From positions 5,890,001 to 5,954,000 of the forward strand of contig CAMGYJ010000011.1 of NCBI GenBank assembly GCA_946122785.1: 64,000 nt of DNA, in the 5' to 3' direction. The translations under genes and the position numbers were made by a program. This document shows, one piece after another, positions 43,223 through 54,700 of the stretch. The DNA is from Linum tenue (taxonomy: Eukaryota; Streptophyta; Magnoliopsida; Malpighiales; Linaceae). Each line of letters begins with the position of its first letter. The first letter of the stretch is position 1. The notes under the pieces are model-generated. The model worked only from the letters and a program-made list of their open reading frames with translations, made no database searches and was not told the origin of the DNA.

Positions 43223-46200
43223 GGTCACTACGGGAAAAACTACTTCTTGCAACACTCGGATCGCAACACATTTAGAAAAGGTTGCGCTAAATACATAATG
43301 ATAACACTTTTTTCTTTGGTTGCGTATTGTGCGGTTTTCGCAACCCAAATTAATATTATAAAATTATATGTTGCATTTCACTATTATATGCAACACATAT
43401 GACACACATAATTTGTGGGTTACCTCTTTATATAATTTCGGCAACACTATCATAAATTATGTTGCAAAATACTACTATTTTACTATATTGTATGTTTTAT
43501 GCAAATAACGATGTTTGATAAAAAATGAAAATGAAAAAGGTTATTAAATTAAAACTATAAGAGAAAGAGTTAAACTAACTTAAAAGGTTGAACTCATGAT
43601 CCACATTCCCGAACTACCAAAATTCAGCAATAATTTTGTCATACCTCTCTTCCCAGTAAAGCATTCCCGCTCACAAAATTAGGTTTGCCGCCATATCCTC
43701 TGCTAAACATTTGAGATAGCAAAGTCTAGTCAAATTGATCTTAAGGATTCAGTGAGCATCAGACCCCGACGATGCAGCTTTCATTCTCAACCCCTCTCGT
43801 TTCCTCCCTCGTCTCGTCTGACATCGATTGTTGATATCGTCGACGGCGAATTTGGTACAGTAGGTTCGATCTCCTCCCCCTACTCTTTTGTTTTGTTGTT
43901 TGGCTTTCGCGTTTGAAGCTTACATTAAGGCATGGAATTTATAAATCTCATTGTTTCTAATATACCTTTCTGGGAAAGCTAAGTAGGTTTGAAGCTTACA
44001 TTAAGGCCAAATTTATAAATCTCTTGAGGAAATTGTACCTATAAGCGAAGCTTACATTGAGATGAGAGCAGCTTGTTAATCCAATTGTTTCTTTCTGATT
44101 TACCTGTGAGAGTTGCTGAAAATTGTTGCTGTTTTGATATCAACTAATGATCCTCTCGGTTCCACCTTTGCTTTAGTTTTTGTGGGAACTCAAAGTCATG
44201 AGAGACTTCAAGGTAATTAATTTAGGCATTCGAATCATTAGCTGATGGGGGTTAGCTTCTAAGATCCATGTTCTGGTTCTTTTTAAAAGTCCCCGAGGAC
44301 TAGGAAGTCGAATTACCACCGAAATATGCTTTCCCACAATTCTATTAGTTGAGTTCGATGCATTCGCCTTTCCCCCAGCCAGGGGAGAGGAACATTATTT
44401 TCTCTGTCTCAAGTGACGAGTTTTCTTTTTATTTTTCAATGAATCATTCTTCCATTGTTGTTCAATAGAAACTAAGAAGGGTACTCACCTATTAAGGTCC
44501 GCAAGTGGTAGTTGGAACTCTTGCAGTTGCAGTCGATTTTGTTGCTGTCTTGTTAGCCATGTTAGATTTTGACTTCCAATCATCTTTGGGCACATTATGG
44601 GAGCCTCAAGCTTTTGGTTGCCCCAAATTTGTTGGTGGTAAGGGGCAGCAGTAAACTATGTTATTGTCCCAGCTGCAATATATGATGTGAAACGCATATA
44701 TATGAACCTTTGTTGAGCAAGAGGTTACTAAATCAGACTTTTTGCAGGTCACTGACTCCACCTTCATACCCTACAAACTCCTACTTGTATGGGTTGTTAA
44801 TCTTTCATTGTTGGATCTGCATTTTCTATGTATGTGAAAGCATAGGCCTTTTTAAGCGTGGGAGCAGTTTGAGATTTGGATTTCTCTGATTTTTATTCTC
44901 TTTGTCATTTTTTTTTTTGTTTATTCATCAACTCATCTAAATGCTTCAGCTCTCCCAGCTTCATTTGTACATGCATCAGTAAATTTTGGACAATATTTTA
45001 ATTAAATCTTGTCAAATCTTTTGATGAACTTCAGTTCGCCAAGCCACAGGAGTGGTGAAATGTTTTGCTTTCAAATCTTCATTTCTCTATAGTGAATGCT
45101 GGAAAAGTTGGTTCCTTATTGAGTTTTTAACATATGCATATGGAGAGTGGAAAAGCTTACAGGTTTGGATCTATGAGTTTTTAACAGAAGATATATCTAG
45201 TTTGTATTACAAACAGTTCATCCTATCCAATATGAGTATTCTATTTGTTGAACTTGATTGAACTTTAGTTTTATGTTGAGATCATATATCTTGTTTATAG
45301 TATGGACAGTTTACTATGTCAAGTTATAAGTATATTCAGGAAATTTATTCTTGAGTGGAGAAGAAGTAAGTCATATTGCTTCTTACCTTGTATATATTAA
45401 CAACCCTTGCTGCAATAACAGATGCCATGCACAAAGCCTAGAATGCAGCAGTTTGGCTGTATTGGCATGTGAAGTTGGTGGAGAGCATAATGTGCTGTTG
45501 CTATTCACTGCAGTTTCCCCAGCAACGTAGCAGATCGATCTGCAATTTTTTACTTATATGTTCCCAATTGCCCTTTTTATAATTTTTACCAGTCCCCTGT
45601 TATTAGTCCTCTATTATCTATTATGTTTGTATAGTAATTTAGACAATTTTAAGTGCTATAAGGTAGCTTCTATATGTTCTTCTAAGGAACCACATATGTT
45701 AAATGTGATGTTAGTTTAGTTATAGTAAACTCATTCCCTAGTTTGGCTGTTCAGTGCGTCTTTGTTTCCCCTGTTTATGAATGTTGATTCATTTTGAGTT
45801 CTCAAGGCAACCACTTCACATGAACGCATCACCAAACTTTAGCTTTGGAGTCATCAAAGGAATAAATTCATATATTCTATTAAAATGTAGATGTCTCGAA
45901 CAATTTTAATTCAGATTAACCATTTGTTTGGAACGAATCTCGAAGCAATCAAAATACAACTAGATCCAAGTAATTTGCCCGATAAATCCGACCAGCAACC
46001 CTCCCGTAACTTGATTTGACTAAAAGCAATGACCTGTAATCGGAGTGATTCGTAACCCCATCACCCCGCAATCTAACCGACTCGTGACCCGACTAACAGG
46101 TAACCCAACTAACCCTTAACCGGACTAACCCAACCCGAACCTGTCCGCTTAACCCGAAGTGATATGAAAATTATTTGTGAAAGTCATCAATGGAGCCTTA

Positions 46201-46239
46201 TTATTATGCTTGAAGCATTGGTACTTCCAGGTAGAAGTT

Positions 46240-46465
46240 GAATCTGTACAATAAAATTAAAGATACAAGTTGAGTTTGTATCATAATGATTTTGTACGGA
46301 AAGATATAAAGTACAACTGTACAAGTTAAATTTGTATCATATCGTTAAAAGTACAAGTTCTGTTTATATCATAATTTTTTTTACGGAAAGGTTAGCTACA
46401 GTTGAATTTATATCATATTGATAAAGATATAAGTTCAGTTTCTACTATAAATATTTTTGTACAAA
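46240..46465. repeat. Degenerate ~65-bp tandem repeats
   Basis: About four units of 'acaagttgagtttgtatcat' and 'ttttgtacggaaag' text, inside the CACTA element. Non-coding. Confidence 0.6.
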
Positions 46466-46470
46466 AGACA

Positions 46471-46913
46471 TAGGTACAATATGGGGCGAGACGGGTCAAT
46501 ACCCATGTCCCGCCCCACGCTACTACAAGTCAGGGCGAGTAATAACTGTGCGGGTATGGGGCGAGACGGGTCGACCTACTCTTACATGTTATTTGAAACA
46601 AATCGCGCAAAATTGTACTTTTTACGATAACCTTTATGAATGAAAAATGGTGATAGTAGAATGAGTAACTAAATATAAGTAGTTGAACGATCGAGTCTAA
46701 CTAGTTGAACAAATGTGCAAATAGCGAAATATGAATAGATACTATAAGAAATTGAGATATAATGGGTCAAGAACGAGTCGGGTTAGGATCAGCTGGAACT
46801 CGGAAGTAGATACACATGCCACATCTCACGCTACTGCAGGTCGTTTAATACCCGCCCCATCGTGTGTCAGGTCGGGTTATACCCGACAGGATGGGTTCAA
46901 ATTGCAATCACTA
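46471..46913. mobile_element. Degraded hAT-like MITE
   Basis: The body matches the element at 21070-21532 ('ggggcgagacgggtcaatac', 'ttacatg...tattga' and 'gggttcaaattgcaatcacta'). Both ends are mutated and no clean 8-bp target duplication remains, so it is older. Confidence 0.65.
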
Positions 46914-47779
46914 AAGTACACTCGGATTAGTTAACTTTCAATAATAATTAACTTAGATTTGTTTCAAATTAAGGAAAATGACATCTAAATATAATAAATG
47001 TAGGCGGGAAAACTTCAAAACTAGATATTTCGAATAGCAAAAAACTAGGGATTTCATATCACAAGGGTTCAAAGGTAATTAAAATTTATTAACATTTGAG
47101 ATATTCTTTAACCATAAATTGGATATAAAAATCGTGCACCCTTTCATCTCTTCATATTTTTAGGGTTTTCCATCGTTTATGCGCAGCGGTGCTATCCTGC
47201 CTCCAGCTTCCATTCCATGGCGTCTTCTTCCCTTCCATTCTCTTTCCAGATCTTTCACAATCAATTGCACTTTGAAGTCGATATAACGGCAACGATCGTC
47301 GATTTGCGTAGAGCTCTCTACTATGCAATGTCGCAACTCTCTTTATATTCTATATTTTGTGTTTATGATATCTGATTGCGTTGCAAATTGATTCATCTCC
47401 TGCCTTTGTCCATTCAATTTAATTTGGTTACTGGCTGCTTCCTTTTTTTTCCTAAATTCGGTGTCGAACTTATTTGTTTATTTTTCTGATTTCAGCCGCT
47501 GCCAAGGTACCGAGCAAGCAACCCAAGGATGATTTTTCTTTTTTGATGGGTAGCAAGCAAACCAATGATGATTAAAAGCTCGCAGCTTTTACTTCAGATA
47601 GCTGTATAGAACTTCCCAAGTTATATGTATTTGTTCTTTTTTTAGTTATATATGTATGGATTTGATGACTATGTAATTGATGAATTTTTGTAATATCTTA
47701 ATGCATCATCACTGTATAGGATTTGATGAAACATATAATAACTTGTGTGATGAAAATATGGTCACTAATGAAGGCAATA

Positions 47780-48370
47780 TGTAATGTCCTTGTTGGCAAC
47801 TTTTGTCACCAAAAGAGACAAATGCAACAATTTTTTTTTGTCACAGGAGAAAATCGTTTGTGATATAATTCAATTCATCATTGATGTTTCATTTACTAAT
47901 GACCATAGTTGTCACCAATCGAAGATTTCGTGATGAAATGTTGGTCACCAATTGTTGCACGATGGGATACTTCGTCTCTTTCTGTGATGAAAAACTTGTC
48001 ATAAAATGATTCTATTGTGACAACCATATAGTCATATAAGTATATTATAAGTGACAATCCAAATTTGTCACATATTGGGTATCATATGTGACAATATGAT
48101 TCGTCACAACTAGTGAATTCAGTGACAACCGAACCAAGTCCTACATCATATCTCAAATTTTGAAAAGAGTATTTGTGACAGAATTATTGTCATACATGAC
48201 AATTATTTGTGACGACTATAAATGTCATCGTTGTTGTTTTAATTTCTGTTCTAGCTCGACACAAATAGGATCTTTAGTGACCATAACATTGTCACGCAAA
48301 AATTAGTAATTGTTACTAACAAATTTGTCACAATTGGCCTGTCATTGGTGACTATTTAGACTCGTCACAG
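47780..48370. repeat. Array of 'tgtgacaa/ttgtcaca' motifs
   Basis: Some 20 copies of GTGACAA or its complement TTGTCAC, in both orientations. Such motif arrays are typical subterminal repeats of CACTA elements, yet they differ from the 'gcaacac' motif of the enclosing element. It may be the remains of a second CACTA family. Confidence 0.6.
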
Positions 48371-49012
48371 ATAAAATTAAGAAGTTGCCAAAACTTGTAA
48401 AAACGGTGGCCAATTTTCTTAAAATGTGTTGCAAAATTTTTAATGTGTTGCCTAAAGTGGTGTTGCAAGAGGGGCAAGGATACGCAACCCTTTTTATTTT
48501 GGTTGCAGAAAATGATAAAACAGTTGCCTATACTTTTTGCAACCCCTACTATATGCAACCCTAGTAAAAGTGTTGCGTCAGGATGTTGCAACTCTTTTAA
48601 GACTTTACGCAACACATTTTAGGAGTTGCAAGAGGTCTTTTTTCCCGTAGTGGGTTGTAATTTTTTTTTAACTAAATTATTAGATAAATAAGGATTTTTT
48701 ATATTATAATTTTTTTTAATCCACATCGGCTTGGTGGGGATCATAAATCGCCAACTCAGCATATTCCGTCAGTACAGTCAGATTGTTAAGTAACACCGTT
48801 AAAGAGATGGACGGAATAGGCTATTTTTGGTTTTCGAATAATTATGGCTATATTTGTCACAAACGTGAAAGTTATGGCTATACAAGTGTATTTTGCCAAA
48901 TAATAATTATAACTTCTTAAATCTATCTCTTCGTACCCTACATCCTGATATCATTGTTGTAGAGTCATTTTTTAAAATGACACCATTATTTCATTGTTAT
49001 TTTTGTTGTTAT

Positions 49013-49204
49013 TTTTTTTTAAACCAAAGGTAGCTTGCATTACCAAGACAAATAAATCAAACGTTTACATCTCCATACGGAGCCAAGCGCAAAAATTAAA
49101 GCCTTTCTTGCCACCAAGTGGGCAACTCTGTTGTTTTGTCTACCAACGAACCGAACTAGCAAACCAGGGTACATAAGTCGGAATGCCTTCATCTCCCTCT
49201 TATC
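49013..49204 (-). mobile_element. 5'-truncated LINE, 192 bp
   Basis: TTTGTTGTTAT is duplicated at 49002-49012 and 49205-49215. The insert begins with a T run (a poly(A) tail on minus). Read on the minus strand it encodes VRFVGRQNNRVAHLVARKAL and then a stop, the extreme C-terminus of a plant LINE RNase H domain. Short length, tail and target duplication fit an abortive LINE insertion. Confidence 0.85.
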
Positions 49205-49219
49205 TTTGTTGTTATCATT

Positions 49220-50070
49220 GTGATTATTAGTGGAATTTAATTAAAAATACGATAAATATATTTGTATGGCCTAAACTTTGCATATAATAAACATACTGGT
49301 CAATCTTTTCTATCTATAACATCCTGGCCCAAACTATACATCAAAGTAACAAAATTGGCCAAGCCCGATGTTTGCCTGTTATCTTGGATGGTCAAACGCG
49401 TTGACTAACGATCAACGCGCCACGTCACTGCCAAATGAGCAACTTTCACTTACAAATTTTTTATATTTTCCACCTGATACCATTTTTCTTGGTTCAAAAT
49501 GAAATTAATTTTTTTTCTTCTTCGTTTGGTTCAAAATGAAAAATTAAAACCCTAACTCTCGTCATCATAATCAGATCAATCCTGAGAGTGTGAACTCTTC
49601 GTGGAGTAGTCCCGTTCACATCAAACGGCGAAACCAGGTAAATAAATCTCGCTGTGTTCACTCTTTTATTTACGTTTTCCTCATAGTGATGTATATGTGC
49701 CACATTAATTTTGAAAAACACTCACAGTCACAGCACTGACAAAATCAAATCATTTTTTTTTTTTTGGAAAGTATGAGAATATGTTGGAAGAAAACAGTAT
49801 TAGATTTCCTTTCACTTTTAACTTCCATGTGTAAGTAACTGATGGTATTGGTACACCACAAAAAGCCTTTTATTTTGGTGGCCACTGATACAACTATGCG
49901 ACACATAAATCTTCCTCTACCATGGATTTGCCGCGAATATTAACGATGGTTAAGAAATTAAAGACAACCTTTCGAGTACTTCAATGGTGTCTCGTCACTA
50001 AAAACAGAATTTATTCTGGTGAAGTAGCATTAATTCCAAGGACAACGAATTTGGATGACCAAATTTTAAT
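49220..50070. other. Upstream region of the third EF-hand gene
   Basis: About 49260-49470 has MULE-like text ('gcctaaactttgcatataat', 'ggtcaaacgcgttgac') that may be a decayed terminal arm. Nothing else recognised. Confidence 0.35.
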
Positions 50071-50076
50071 TTTAAT

Positions 50077-50084
50077 TATAAATA
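50077..50084 (+). promoter_or_regulatory. TATA box of the third EF-hand gene
   Basis: TATAAATA, 105-112 bases before the start codon, followed by a C-rich leader. Confidence 0.6.
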
Positions 50085-50188
50085 AGAGACCCCTCCTAGC
50101 ATCAAGTACTCCCTTCTACATCGTACGATCATCCAGAGCTCCAACAAATTACAAAGTCCGGTGAAAAATATTTTATCACATACATAAC

Positions 50189-50476
50189 ATGGCGATCAAG
50201 ACGAAGAACATCTCGCCGGACGGGAAGCGGCAGATGACGATGCAGCAGTTCACGGCGTGGCTGGGGAGGTTCGACGCCGACAAAGACGGCAAGATCAGCA
50301 GGCAAGAGCTGGCCGACGCCGTCCGTGGCGCCGGCGGGAGGTTCGCGTGGTGGAAGTGCCGGCAGGGGCTCCGTTCGGCCGACTCCGACGGCAGCGGCTA
50401 CATCGACGCGAACGAGATCGGCAACCTCGTGGAGTTCGCGCAGAAGCACCTCGGGGTGAAAATCGTCGGTTTCTGA
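50189..50476 (+). CDS. Small EF-hand calcium-binding protein (95 aa)
   Basis: A single-exon paralogue of the gene at 40352, same length and plan. Loops are DADKDGKISRQE and DSDGSGYIDANE, both canonical. Differences include TAWLGRFDAD for KTWVKRLDAD and GRFAWWKCRQG for GRFAWLKCRRG. It starts MAIKTKNISPDGKRQMTMQ and ends KHLGVKIVGF. Strongly GC-rich (third positions mostly C or G) against AT-rich flanks. Likely a calcium sensor; no partner can be inferred. Confidence 0.85.
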   Translation: MAIKTKNISPDGKRQMTMQQFTAWLGRFDADKDGKISRQELADAVRGAGGRFAWWKCRQGLRSADSDGSGYIDANEIGNLVEFAQKHLGVKIVGF

Positions 50477-50703
50477 ATTAACGGGCCCGTCTTTTCTTCT
50501 ATGGGCCGGCCCACGACGTGGTCCGAGCCAAAGGTTCGAACTTATGATGTGTTTACGTGCGGATTATGGGTGCCTCTTGGATCATTATGGTGTGTATTTG
50601 AAAGAGGGTAAGTACGATGTGTGTAAGTATATACTTATCCCAGTAATAAAAACAATTTCCTGGCTGCAGTTTGAATGGCCTGGCTGTAATGGAAATTGAT
50701 TTA

Positions 50704-50706
<3 letters not shown>

Positions 50707-50736
<30 letters not shown>
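50707..50736. repeat. (AT)n microsatellite
   Basis: About 28 bases of uninterrupted AT dinucleotides, 3' of the EF-hand gene. Confidence 0.95.
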
Positions 50737-50739
<3 letters not shown>

Positions 50740-51714
50740 GTCGTTGAAATTATGCGAGTGGTGGGAAACATAATTATTAGTTGAAATATATATGTATAAT
50801 AATCGGTATAAAGTATAAGCATAGACACACTGTTTGGAACTCTAATATTTGATTGTATGAGGAAAATTGAAAAATGAAGTTTTATTGAAAATACTGCCAT
50901 ACTTTTACTCCATAAATCTCTCTTTTGTCCATTTTTAGTTTTGGTAATAAAAGTGGGGGAAAATCACTGACAAAAACAATATTCGTCACCTCATCAAAAA
51001 AGATAAGATGATTACATCATTCTTAATACCTGCATTTGGCTACAAAATTTTGGAGAAAAAAATGGCATACTTTGCCAGATACATATGATTCCATACTTAG
51101 AATTCATAGTTCCAAACATTATTTGGCAAAAGAGTGCAAGTCTGCTTCCAAACCTTTGAGGTCGTGCAGAATTTGAGGATCAAATTGGAGCGGCCTTTGA
51201 AGAGAAACACTACATTTATATTGTTTTATTTTTTCCATTTTTCTGAAAGTTATAACCCTACTCCCATGAGGTTCTCTGCCAACAATATGCCTAAGACACT
51301 CATGGTATTATCGATGTATATACAATTTACCTTGTACAAAATTACACTTTCTTGGCCAGAAAGTAACTATACATATGTTACATTTGCCTTCCATAGAAAT
51401 GAATGAATTCACTGCCAAAACCGATCAATCGCCCCCGTGTGTAGCTATGAAGAGCGCCACATCAGCTATGCAATCCTTGTGCTGTCAGGATAATGTCAAT
51501 CAACCAATTTGAGTAATCCATTGATGAAATTGAACACAAAGAGTTATGTGATTTGTTAAATAGGATCACAAAGAAAGGCAAAAAGGAGGGTAGTCCTCAC
51601 CTACAAGAACCCTGAAACAAGCACAAAATGATTTTTCTCTCTCTTTGCAGTGAAAGTTAAGAACTTTAATGCTCTTTCACAATTTTTGTCTTTTTTTCGA
51701 TTCTCCATCATGGT
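50740..51714. other. 3' flank of PAH gene
   Basis: This lies downstream of the minus-strand PAH stop codon and should hold its 3' UTR, probably within 51400-51714. No other gene or element recognised. Confidence 0.4.
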
Positions 51715-54700
51715 TCAAGTATGGGAGCCAAGAGGCGACAATCTCCAGTAGTTCCATGAGTTGAAATCCTCCTATATCAGGGGCGGAGGAAAAAGAACAC
51801 GAGAACTGGTTTAGAACCCGCGCTATTAGTTAATAAGAGAAAGAAAAGTAGAAAAGAGAAAGAGGATTTGAACCTGCTCCTTAACCGTCACCGGGTGGGG
51901 GAACATTTCATCGACGAGATCATGAAGGGAAGTGTAAGATTTTGTGTCAACCCGACGATGAACAGAAACCTCGCCCTGTAAATAAAAGCCATCGTTGGTG
52001 TACCATACAATACAAAAAAAAAAGTTGGAAACTTTGAAATGTGTCAATAAAAAACTTTTAAGGAGTTAACCTTTGGATTGATGATGAATATTTTCCCCCT
52101 TGGAATCCCGACTTTGAGGTAGCTAAGCTCATCGGTGTCTCTATTTCCGAATCCAGCGTAGAACGGGCTGTGATCTGAAGGAAATAATGCCTTGATGTCC
52201 TGGAAATCTCAGAGAAGATACAAGTTCAATAGGTGTTGGAAATGGTGAAATGATAAGGTAGCAGAGCTATTACCTCTAAACAAGAAATCTTGAATTCGTG
52301 AGGTGCCCTCCTAATGACTGGGGAATGATTGTTTAAGTTAACTTTTAAACATTGCACAACAAAGGAGAAATCTTGACATGAATGATTTATTATAACATTA
52401 CATAGGGATTATTGAATTACCTTCACGATACAAAGAAGGAAAGAGTCCATCTGGGGATATAACAACAGGACCTTCTGGTAAAGCAGTCCCATCCTACAAA
52501 TTAGAAAAGAAGAAATGCTACATTTGAGAAATTATTTGTTCACAAAATGTCGTCCAATTTTAGTAGCGTTGAATTTCCAATAATTCTTCTCACCTGAGTT
52601 AGGTTGAATAGAAACTGTCTAGTATGATATGCTTGAGAAATCGATCTTGCACTGAGAAATAGTAGTTTGTACCCATTGTCCTGCAAAACCTCAGGGAAAA
52701 ATGTAGTTTGTACCTATGATGAGAAACAATGTTGAAACATAAAATCTACACATGTTCAATCTTGAGAGTTTCAAATCCAAAGATGAATAACAACGTCCTC
52801 AAATTGCCAATTATAAAACAAAATCACCATTTTTTGCTCTGAAAGGAGATGTGGACCAAGTAAATATCATTGTGTCACTCATACATATTGATCTCGAACA
52901 TTACACAAAGACAAAAAAAAAGCAAAGGAACAAACCTTAATAGCTGAAAATAGTCGGGTAACCCCAGTTTGTGACCAATCATAACCAACCAACGGCATGA
53001 ATTGACCGAGCACATCTGATCTGCAATAAGCATTAGAAAAGATCGAGAGAGTTTAATGCAAATAAAAGACTGACAGCGTATTATGAGTCGTTTCCATAGA
53101 GCCCTTTCATGGTAACACCAAACTTTAAGCACCGATAACATAGTAATGATAGAGATTAAACTGACAGTTGGAGGCTCTCGTTATGTTATCTCTTATGATG
53201 CCTATTTCAAAAAGCATTGTCATGACTGTCTTTAATGATCTAATGGGACCAGCTCATGCAAATCAAAAACCTTAAGTGGTATGCACTATGCAATGATAGA
53301 ATTATTAAACTACAAATGATATCAATAAACACATACTTAGTAATTGTCCCGTCAACGTCCGAGATTACTATGCGATCGTCAAATTTCCATCTAAAAATCC
53401 TTGCATCAACCTGTTAGTGACGTAACAAGGAAAAAAATTGTTTTGAGAAAGAGAGTAAATTGAAAGGTTGTGTTCTAACTACAAAAAGAAATGTTAAATA
53501 CGCTCTTTGAAGAGACAATCAATAACCAACCGTTTGTTTCCCCAACATTGACGTTGAGAAAGTGAATGTCACCACATTTGCTCCCTCGTTAAGATTTAAG
53601 GATGCCAATTGTTGAGATGTTGGAGTGGGTGCCCTTATCTTCTTTTTTCTAACATTTGTTGCAACCTCATTTCCTTCTCTTCCACTCTTGTTGTCAATGT
53701 CTGAAGTAATGTCAGGCCTCCCATTTTGAGACATTACACCATCGACTTTATCATTTGATGCCTTCTGAGAAATCTTGCTATCAACATTACTATCCGAAGA
53801 ACTCTCCGACCTCCCATTCTCAGTCTTACTGTCTGATGCATTTTGGGACATTATGTTGTCAGCTTTACTATCTGAACAATTCTCTGACTTTGCATTGTCA
53901 TTCTTACTATCTGAAGCATTTTGGGAAATCATGTCAGTTTTACTATCTGAACCATTCTCTGGCTTCACGTTGTCGGTCTTACTGTCTAACTTGGTGGTCT
54001 TCTTAAGTTTTGATTTCTTTGAAGAAAATGGCCAAAATTTCCAACTTGTGTGAGCATTTGCCGGAGATTGTGATGCATTCCCTATAAGAGACATAAAATT
54101 AGTCAATGGGGTTCATGGTAAAACTCATAGTCAAATCATAAGATTGAAAATCACATACTAATGAGACCAATAGCATAACACAACTACTAAGTTATTCAAT
54201 AGGTAGGACTCCAACAAGTATACTAAAATCTATGTTGAGCTGTAGAGACAAGAAGGTTTGGGAATTTTATCAATAAAGATATATAATTTGGGAATATATA
54301 TGTAGGTATGATAAGTCTCTTACCAACCAGAGGATTTGCCTCTCTAGAATGGGGATTCTCTTGCTCTAACCCTTCCTTGTTTTTATCCACATTTAAACAA
54401 CCTAAATCATCATTCCCAGGACCTTTCTGGCGAGATATGGAATTTGATTCCAACGAATGGCTTAAAGGATTATGGATGCCATTGGAATCACATATCTCAA
54501 GTTCTGAACATGCACTTGGTAATGATTCAACTAGGCGACCACCGCCTTCCTGCTCAGCAATATAATGAACATTAGATATATCAATGGGAGTAGAGGCTTT
54601 TGTCGAATCGCCCATTGGATTCCCAAGCTCAATTACTTGATTCTCTTGATCAAAATGGTCGGCAGATGAAGGTGGTTCATTGATTCCATCAAATTGCTTA

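Larger units (their letters stand above)
43226..48652. mobile_element. Non-autonomous CACTA element, 5.4 kb
   Basis: It begins CACTACGGGAAAAA and ends TTTTTTCCCGTAGTG, with GGT duplicated at 43223-43225 and 48653-48655. CACTA ends and a 3-bp target site define the En/Spm superfamily. Subterminal 'gcaacac/gtgttgc' repeats lie at 43249-43470 and 48430-48630. No transposase (TNP1/TNP2) frame is recognised. The interior includes exon-like, C/T-rich leaders at about 43760-43880 and 47160-47290, likely cargo, and a nested hAT-like MITE. Confidence 0.85.
41795..48897. mobile_element. MULE split by a CACTA element
   Basis: AAATAATAA is duplicated at 41786-41794 and 48898-48906. The ends GGCAAAATACACTTGTATAG and its inverted copy carry 'agccataactttcacgtttg' text on both sides; the arms are about 230-270 bp. 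Without the CACTA insert (43226-48652) the element is about 1.7 kb. Its interior (42070-43220) is GC-richer and may be a captured fragment. No transposase is seen. Confidence 0.8.

Noticed and set aside
42527..43348. 273-codon minus-strand open frame
   Set aside because: Low-complexity Ser/Arg/Pro/Thr text with no domain, crossing the CACTA boundary at 43226, so it cannot be one ancestral gene.
45990..46150. Telomere-like 'aacccaactaaccc' text
   Set aside because: No regular TTTAGGG/CCCTAAA units; it is like the degenerate 'acccgaccc' tracts of the hAT-like MITEs.
51826..51873. PAH reading through into a Leu/Phe-rich tail after residue EQ
   Set aside because: A splice donor (CAG|GTTCAA) and a downstream exon encoding the family's usual EDFNSWNYW ending give a better C-terminus.
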